This document shows, piece by piece, positions 32,703 through 37,230 of a DNA stretch of 37,230 nt (positions within the stretch are counted from its first letter, which is position 1; the number at the start of each line of letters is the position of its first letter). The position numbers were made by a program, and so were the translations under genes. This DNA is from Oscillospiraceae bacterium (GTDB lineage: Bacteria > Bacillota > Clostridia > Oscillospirales > Acutalibacteraceae): NCBI GenBank assembly GCA_022650455.1, contig JALCPO010000017.1, positions 1 to 37,230 of the forward strand, written 5' to 3'. Under the pieces are notes generated by a model, which was not told where the DNA came from, searched no databases, and saw only the letters and a list, made by a program, of their open reading frames with translations.

Positions 32703-32909
32703 GACCCTGACCGAATAACAAAAATTTTCAAAGAGACCAGCCGCAGGGCGCGCACCATTGCAGAATACAAAGGGGCCGCCGCAAAACTTTCGTTTTGCAA
32801 CAGCCCGTGCGCTCCAATGGACGATCTATCCGGCCGGATTTTCTCTGTCTTGTGCCGCGCCAACCCATTTTTCACAATCTGTCTCTTTTTTGGCCACGGC
32901 GCCACATCC

Positions 32910-33869
32910 TCAGGAATTTTCGGGAGATCCCTTTTTCATTTTGACGGCTCGTTCCGCCTGCCGGGCAATATGATTGGCCGTCAGCCCGTACCGTTCCATA
33001 AGCTCCGAGGCCGGGCCGGAATGGCCGAACCGATCTTCCACGCCGACTCGAAGGACCGGAACCGGGCACGACGAGGCGACGATTTCCGACACGGCCCCTC
33101 CGAGTCCCCCCAGAATATTATGCTCTTCCGCCGTGACGACAGCCCCGGTTTCGAACGCGGCTTTCCGGACCAGATCCCGGTCGATCGGTTTTATGGTATG
33201 CAGATCGATCACCCTCGCATGGATTCCCTTCGGCCGCAGCATATCCGCTGCTTCCATCGCTTCCTGCACCATCAGGCCGGTCGCAATCAGTGCAACGTCG
33301 CTGCCCTCGCGAAGGACAACCCCTTTCCCGAGCTGAAACCGGTAACCCGGCAATTCCGTAACCGGTTCCACCGCCAGCCTGCCCAGACGCAGGTAACACG
33401 GGCCGTCATAAGCCGCGACCGCCCGGACGGCCTCTTTCGTTTCATTGGCGTCGGACGGGCAGACCACGGTCATTCCCGGGACGACGCGCATCAGGGCAAG
33501 ATCCTCAATGCACTGGTGGGTCGCCCCGTCCTCTCCGACGGAAAGCCCCGCATGCGTTCCCACGATCTTCACGTTCAGGTGCGGATAAGCGACGGAATTC
33601 CGGATCTGATCGTAAGCGCGGCCCGCGATAAACATGGCGAACGAATTGCAGAACACCGTTTTTCCCGTGGATGCCATTCCCGCCGCCATCCCCACCATAT
33701 TGCCCTCCGCGATCCCGGCTTCAAAGAAGCGTTCCGGATACCGGTCGCGGAAGATGCAGCTCATGGTGCAGATGGAAAGATCGGCGTCAAAAACGACGAG
33801 GTTCTCGTCGGCCCCGCATTCCGCAAGGGCCTGCCCATAGGCGACTCTGGTCGATATCTTTTGCGGCAT
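32910..33869 (-). CDS. Transketolase, C-terminal subunit
   Basis: Together with the next upstream gene this makes a two-subunit, thiamine-diphosphate transketolase that moves two-carbon ketol units between sugar phosphates. The 319-residue product covers the pyrimidine-binding and C-terminal domains: FFEAGIAEGNMVGMAAG holds the cofactor-activating Glu (residue 55), followed by HAGLSVGEDGATHQCIEDLA, and the C-terminal TAEEHNILGGLGGAVSEI. The start is the ATG at 33869, 7 nt after GGAGGAA and 4 nt after the tktN stop; a longer frame from 34193 is antisense-free but overlaps tktN out of frame. Split transketolases of this type are common in Clostridia. Confidence 0.94.
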   Translation of the reverse strand: MPQKISTRVAYGQALAECGADENLVVFDADLSICTMSCIFRDRYPERFFEAGIAEGNMVGMAAGMASTGKTVFCNSFAMFIAGRAYDQIRNSVAYPHLNVKIVGTHAGLSVGEDGATHQCIEDLALMRVVPGMTVVCPSDANETKEAVRAVAAYDGPCYLRLGRLAVEPVTELPGYRFQLGKGVVLREGSDVALIATGLMVQEAMEAADMLRPKGIHARVIDLHTIKPIDRDLVRKAAFETGAVVTAEEHNILGGLGGAVSEIVASSCPVPVLRVGVEDRFGHSGPASELMERYGLTANHIARQAERAVKMKKGSPENS

Positions 33870-33873
33870 GGCT

Positions 33874-34716
33874 TTATTCCTCCAATTCTGCGATCCGGCC
33901 GTCCAGCTCACGGAAAGCCTGCCGAAATTCGTCGTCGGTCGGGACGCTTCCGTGAAACCTGACCTGGTTTTCCATAAAGGAAACCCCTTTTCCTTTGATC
34001 GTTTTCGCAACAATGACCGTCGGCCTGCCCTTGCAGGCAGCCGCAGCGTCAACCGCTTCCGCAATCCGGGCACAGTCATGCCCATCGGTCTCCAGGACAT
34101 TCCATCCGAACGACTTGAACTTTTCACCAATCGGGTACGGCGACATAATCTCACGGATCGGGCCGTCAAGCTGCAGGCCGTTGTTGTCGACAAAAACCGT
34201 CAGGTTGTCCAGGCGGTAATGTCCGGCCGCCATGACGGCTTCCCAAATCTGACCTTCCTCAATTTCCCCGTCGCCGGTCACCGCGTATGTGCGCCAGCTC
34301 TTATGAAACGTTTTGGCGGAAAGCGCCATGCCTACCGCCGCCGACAGGCCCTGCCCAAGCGAACCTGCAGACATGTCGACGCCGGGAACGTGCCGCATTT
34401 CCACATGGCCGGAAAGGTAGCTGTCCGCGGAGCGAAAGCCCATCAGGTCTTCCACCGGGAAAAAGCCCCTCAGCGCCAGAGTGGCATACATGGCCGGCGT
34501 GCAGTGGCCTTTGGACAGAACAAACCGGTCGCGGTCCTCCCACCGCGGTTTTTCGGGGTCGATGTTCATCTTGCTGAAATACAGAACGGTCAGAATATCC
34601 GCGACCGAAAAGGAGCCGCCGACGTGCCCGGAACGCGCATACCGGATGGCCTGAAGTCCTGTTTTCCGAACCTTGGCGGCGGTCAGCTTTAACCGGCGCT
34701 CTGTTTCCTTATCCAT
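33874..34716 (-). CDS. Transketolase, N-terminal subunit
   Basis: This is the thiamine-diphosphate-binding half of a split transketolase. The 280-residue product begins with helix KLTAAKVRKTGLQAIRYARS, then GHVGGSFSVADILTVLYF, SKGHCTPAMYATLALRG and the cofactor motif GDGEIEEGQIWEA...NN (Gly-Asp-Gly at 148-150, Asn-Asn at 178-179). The His residues in GHVGG and SKGH correspond to conserved active-site positions. The gene sits between the ABC permease and the C-terminal subunit with small gaps, as part of a sugar-use operon, so it may act on a specialised ketose phosphate rather than the housekeeping pathway. Confidence 0.95.
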   Translation of the reverse strand: MDKETERRLKLTAAKVRKTGLQAIRYARSGHVGGSFSVADILTVLYFSKMNIDPEKPRWEDRDRFVLSKGHCTPAMYATLALRGFFPVEDLMGFRSADSYLSGHVEMRHVPGVDMSAGSLGQGLSAAVGMALSAKTFHKSWRTYAVTGDGEIEEGQIWEAVMAAGHYRLDNLTVFVDNNGLQLDGPIREIMSPYPIGEKFKSFGWNVLETDGHDCARIAEAVDAAAACKGRPTVIVAKTIKGKGVSFMENQVRFHGSVPTDDEFRQAFRELDGRIAELEE

Positions 34717-34746
34717 AAACCCTGTCCTTTCTCACGGCGCCCGGAG

Positions 34747-35772
34747 CTACGCCTTTTCCAAAACTTTCTTGTCAATTTTCGAGTTTGCGCGCTTGGTGCG
34801 GTACATATCGACATAAACGGCAATCAGGATAATCGCGCCCTTTGCAACATATTGCCAGAAAGAATTGACATGCATCAGGTTTAGGCCGTTGTTGATCACG
34901 CCGATCACCAGGACGCCGATAAACATACCGCCCACCGTGCCGGTGCCGCCGAAGAAACTGGTGCCGCCCAGGACGGCGGCCGCGATGGCATCCGTTTCAA
35001 ACCCGACGCCGACGGCCGGTTGGCCGGAAGACATGCGGGAAGCAAGCACAACGCCCGCAAACGCGGCCAGCAGGCCGCTGACGGTGTACACCATGATTTC
35101 CACACGGTGGATATTGATTCCGCTGTACTTGGCGGCGACCCGGTTCCCGCCGACCGCATAAACGTGGCGGCCGATCCGGGTCTTGTTCAGCAGGAAGAAA
35201 TCAAGAATCAGGAAAACGGCCATGTAAACAACCGGAAGCGGAAGATTGCCGAGGTATCCGTTGCCGATCTGGGAAAAGGAGTCGTCCGTCGTCGTCACCG
35301 GGGAGCCGTTTGCCGCCAGGTACGCCGCGCCGCGGCATATGCTCTGCATGGCGAGCGTTACAATAAACGGATGCATCCCGGTATATGAAATGATCAGCCC
35401 GTTGGTCAGCCCGACGACCACCCCGGTCAGACAGCCCAGAAGTACGGCCAGCCAGATCGGAACGTGCAGCGCCGTCATGGAAATTACGGTAATGCAGCCC
35501 GAAAGAGCGATCATCGAACCGCCTGTCAGGTCGATTCCGGCAAGCATGATGGCCATCATAACGCCGATCGCCAGGTAGGAATTTGTAGAAACCGTTCTTA
35601 AAATATTCAGAAAATTGTCATAGGAAAAGAAATGATTGGCCGTAGAACTCATGATCAGGAACAGCAGCAGAAAAGCGATCAGAATTCCGAGGTTCGTTTT
35701 AAAGTAAGAGGCAACCGAACCAATCACACTGTTTTTTAAACCGTTTTTCGCACCGGTTGTTTTTTCATCCAT
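34747..35772 (-). CDS. Sugar ABC transporter permease (RbsC/MglC type)
   Basis: This is the membrane channel subunit of a carbohydrate ABC importer. The product (341 residues from the ATG at 35772; a TTG at 35781 overlapping the rbsA-like stop is an alternative) has eight to ten hydrophobic helices and the BPD_transp_2 family pattern: IMLAGIDLTGGSMIALSG, then the GLTNGLIISYTGMHPFIVTLAMQSI region. It also has the coupling motif VGGNRVAAKYSGINIHRVEI and AAAVLGGTSFFGGTGTVGGM. It follows the ATPase gene and precedes the transketolase genes. No sugar-binding protein gene is visible; it may lie beyond the right edge. Confidence 0.93.
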   Translation of the reverse strand: MDEKTTGAKNGLKNSVIGSVASYFKTNLGILIAFLLLFLIMSSTANHFFSYDNFLNILRTVSTNSYLAIGVMMAIMLAGIDLTGGSMIALSGCITVISMTALHVPIWLAVLLGCLTGVVVGLTNGLIISYTGMHPFIVTLAMQSICRGAAYLAANGSPVTTTDDSFSQIGNGYLGNLPLPVVYMAVFLILDFFLLNKTRIGRHVYAVGGNRVAAKYSGINIHRVEIMVYTVSGLLAAFAGVVLASRMSSGQPAVGVGFETDAIAAAVLGGTSFFGGTGTVGGMFIGVLVIGVINNGLNLMHVNSFWQYVAKGAIILIAVYVDMYRTKRANSKIDKKVLEKA

Positions 35773-35777
35773 CTCCG

Positions 35778-37230
35778 TCAACCCCCAATTGCATACTTAA
35801 GAATTGCCTCCTGGGCGAACTCTCTGCGGTCAAGCATACCGGTAATCCTGCCCTCGCGCATAACGGCAAGCCGGTCGCACATATTGATGATTTCATTCAA
35901 TTCCGAAGAAACCATGACGATTGCAATCCCCATCTTTGCCAGCTCATTCATAATCGTGTAAATTTCCGCTTTGGCCCCCACATCAATGCCCTTGGTCGGT
36001 TCATCCAGGATCAGAACCTCAGGCGCGGTCGCAAGCCATTTCGCCAGAACGACCTTCTGCTGGTTTCCTCCGGAAAGGTTGCATACCAGTTGCTGCGCGG
36101 ACGGCGTTTTAATCTTCAGATCCCTTACGCCTTTTTCAATGATGGATTTCTCTTTTTTCCGGTTGACGCGCAGATTTTTTATGAACTCGTCCAAAACGGC
36201 AATCGTCATGTTGAATCCGACGGTATTGTTCAGGAACAGGCCCTGCGTCTTTCTGCTTTCCGGCACGAGCACCATGCCCATCTTCTGGCTGACGATCGGG
36301 TCGGTTTTTTCCACCTTTTTTCCGCCGACCCAAACTTCCCCCTCACTGTGCGGATCGAAGCCGACGACCGCCTGCATCAGTTCCGACCGTCCGGCGCCGA
36401 TCAGGCCGTAAAATCCGAGGACCTCGCCTCTTTTTACGGAAAAACTTGCGTTCCGGAACGCGTTTCCGGTCATATTTTTCACTTCGAGAGCCGTGCTTTC
36501 CGGTTTGTTGAACGTGCGTACGTAATAACTCTCCAGTTTTCTTCCGACCATCATATAAATCAGTTCGTCGGCGTTCGTCTCCTTTGTCTTTTTCGCCGCG
36601 ATGTAGCATCCGTCGCGCATCACCATCACCCGGTCGGTAATGTCAAAAATCTCCGACATCTTATGAGAAATATACAGAATTCCGACGTTATGCCCTTTCA
36701 GGGTGTGGATCGTCTCAAAAAGCGTTTTAACCTCATTTTCGGAAAGAGACGAAGTGGGTTCATCCATTACGATGATTTGGGCGTTCAGGGAAAGCGCCTT
36801 CGCAATTTCCACCATTTGCTGCTGTCCCATGCTCAGGCGCGAAACATTGTTTGCAGGGTCTATATCCAGCCCGACAAATTTCAGGTATTTTTTCGCTTCT
36901 TCGTTCATTCTTTTCCGGCTGACCAGAAAGCCGTTTTTCCGTTCCCGTCCCAAAAAAATATTTTCCGACACAGTCAGATGCGGCTCTAAGGCAAGCTCCT
37001 GATGGATAAACGAGACCCCCCGCTTCTGGGAGTCCAGAACGCCGCTGAATGCAACCTCTTCCCCGTCAATGTAAATTTTACCGCCGTCCGGACGGTAGAT
37101 CCCGCCCAGAACATTCATAAGGGTGGATTTCCCCGCCCCGTTTTCACCGAGAATGCCCAAGACTTCTCCCGGGTCCAACTCCAAGTCGACCTTGTTCAGG
37201 GCTTTTACGCCGGGAAATATTTTCGAGATT
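35778..37230 (-). CDS. Sugar ABC transporter ATP-binding protein (RbsA/MglA type), partial
   Basis: This is the double-domain ATPase of the ribose/galactose-type importer family; the 5' end lies beyond the right edge. The first nucleotide-binding domain shows Walker A GENGAGKST, signature SMGQQQMVEIAKAL and Walker B VMDEPTSSLSE. The second has the family's altered Walker A GLIGAGRSELM, signature LSGGNQQKVVLAKWLA and Walker B LILDEPTKGID. Translation is open to the edge (reading ISKIFPGVKALNKVDLEL upstream of the first motif), so only a few N-terminal residues are missing. The stop codon is 3-5 nt before the rbsC-like start, indicating coupling. Confidence 0.94.
   Translation of the reverse strand, partial: ISKIFPGVKALNKVDLELDPGEVLGILGENGAGKSTLMNVLGGIYRPDGGKIYIDGEEVAFSGVLDSQKRGVSFIHQELALEPHLTVSENIFLGRERKNGFLVSRKRMNEEAKKYLKFVGLDIDPANNVSRLSMGQQQMVEIAKALSLNAQIIVMDEPTSSLSENEVKTLFETIHTLKGHNVGILYISHKMSEIFDITDRVMVMRDGCYIAAKKTKETNADELIYMMVGRKLESYYVRTFNKPESTALEVKNMTGNAFRNASFSVKRGEVLGFYGLIGAGRSELMQAVVGFDPHSEGEVWVGGKKVEKTDPIVSQKMGMVLVPESRKTQGLFLNNTVGFNMTIAVLDEFIKNLRVNRKKEKSIIEKGVRDLKIKTPSAQQLVCNLSGGNQQKVVLAKWLATAPEVLILDEPTKGIDVGAKAEIYTIMNELAKMGIAIVMVSSELNEIINMCDRLAVMREGRITGMLDRREFAQEAILKYAIGG

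Larger units (their letters stand above)
32513..32909. other. Gene-free leader region between the transketolase and kinase genes
   Basis: About 400 nt hold a minus-strand promoter and an inverted repeat near its start site. A small hairpin GCAAAAC - TTTC - GTTTTGC (32781-32798) without a T-run may help end the transketolase transcript. No ORF with a ribosome binding site was found. Confidence 0.6.

Noticed and set aside
32511-33962. 483-codon plus-strand open frame over tktC
   Set aside because: Antisense to the transketolase C-terminal subunit and to the kinase promoter region; no supporting features.
33870-34193. N-terminal extension of the transketolase C subunit
   Set aside because: It reads the tktN gene out of frame as Arg/Ser-rich sequence; the strong ribosome binding site GGAGGAA precedes the ATG at 33869.
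31538-37230. Assigning the sugar locus to the sulfoquinovose transketolase or apiose pathway
   Set aside because: Neither the sulfofructose-side enzymes nor an FGGY-type apulose kinase or apiose isomerase is present in the window; the kinase is PfkB-type.

Overview
The window is almost entirely one flagellum/chemotaxis region plus a metabolic flank from a GC-rich, endospore-forming Gram-positive anaerobe of the Clostridia type. The evidence is Firmicute-style flagellar gene order (flgM-flgN-flgK-flgL-x-fliW-csrA-flagellin), textbook sigma-D promoters, strong AGGAGG-type ribosome binding sites, a SpoIIID sporulation regulator, a split clostridial-type transketolase, and GC-rich genes separated by AT-rich intergenic DNA. 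An Oscillospiraceae/Acutalibacteraceae-like host is my inference, not something the sequence proves. I saw no rRNA, tRNA, CRISPR array, transposase or phage gene.

Region 1 (1-8337, minus strand) is the basal-body/hook operon flgB-flgC-fliE-fliF-fliG-fliH-fliI-fliJ-fliK-flgD. It has short gaps or overlaps throughout, is led by a sigma-A promoter near 8571, and runs off the left edge inside flgD. Region 2 (8843-15265, plus strand) is the late flagellar unit: flgM (anti-sigma-D), flgN (apparently frameshifted), flgK, flgL, an unrecognised 113-aa gene, fliW, csrA, and a minimal 278-aa flagellin. One sigma-D promoter drives flgM and a second drives the flagellin. The flagellin leader is about 165 nt long and carries a GGA-loop hairpin plus the ribosome binding site, the signature of CsrA repression relieved by FliW.

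Region 3 (15272-18755) holds a triple-hairpin repeat and two divergent, homologous family-2 glycosyltransferases, the larger with a TPR-like C-terminus. They are candidates for modifying flagellin. Region 4 (18777-24273) holds enolase, two chemoreceptors with sigma-A-type promoters, and an XRE/S24-type regulator whose peptidase serine is replaced by cysteine.

Region 5 (24295-31444) contains a nitroreductase/thpR/SDR operon, aspartase followed by an uncatalogued 58-codon ORF with a perfect ribosome binding site and terminator, an Lrp/AsnC regulator whose leader contains a strong terminator hairpin, a phasin-like/UbiB-kinase pair, and spoIIID with a sigma-E-like promoter. Region 6 (31538-37230, minus strand) is a sugar-use locus: an RbsA/RbsC-type ABC importer (rbsA-like gene cut by the right edge), split transketolase tktN/tktC, and a fructokinase-like PfkB kinase with its own promoter and inverted repeat. 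It suggests import of a monosaccharide, phosphorylation and entry into the non-oxidative pentose phosphate pathway; the sugar is not identifiable here.
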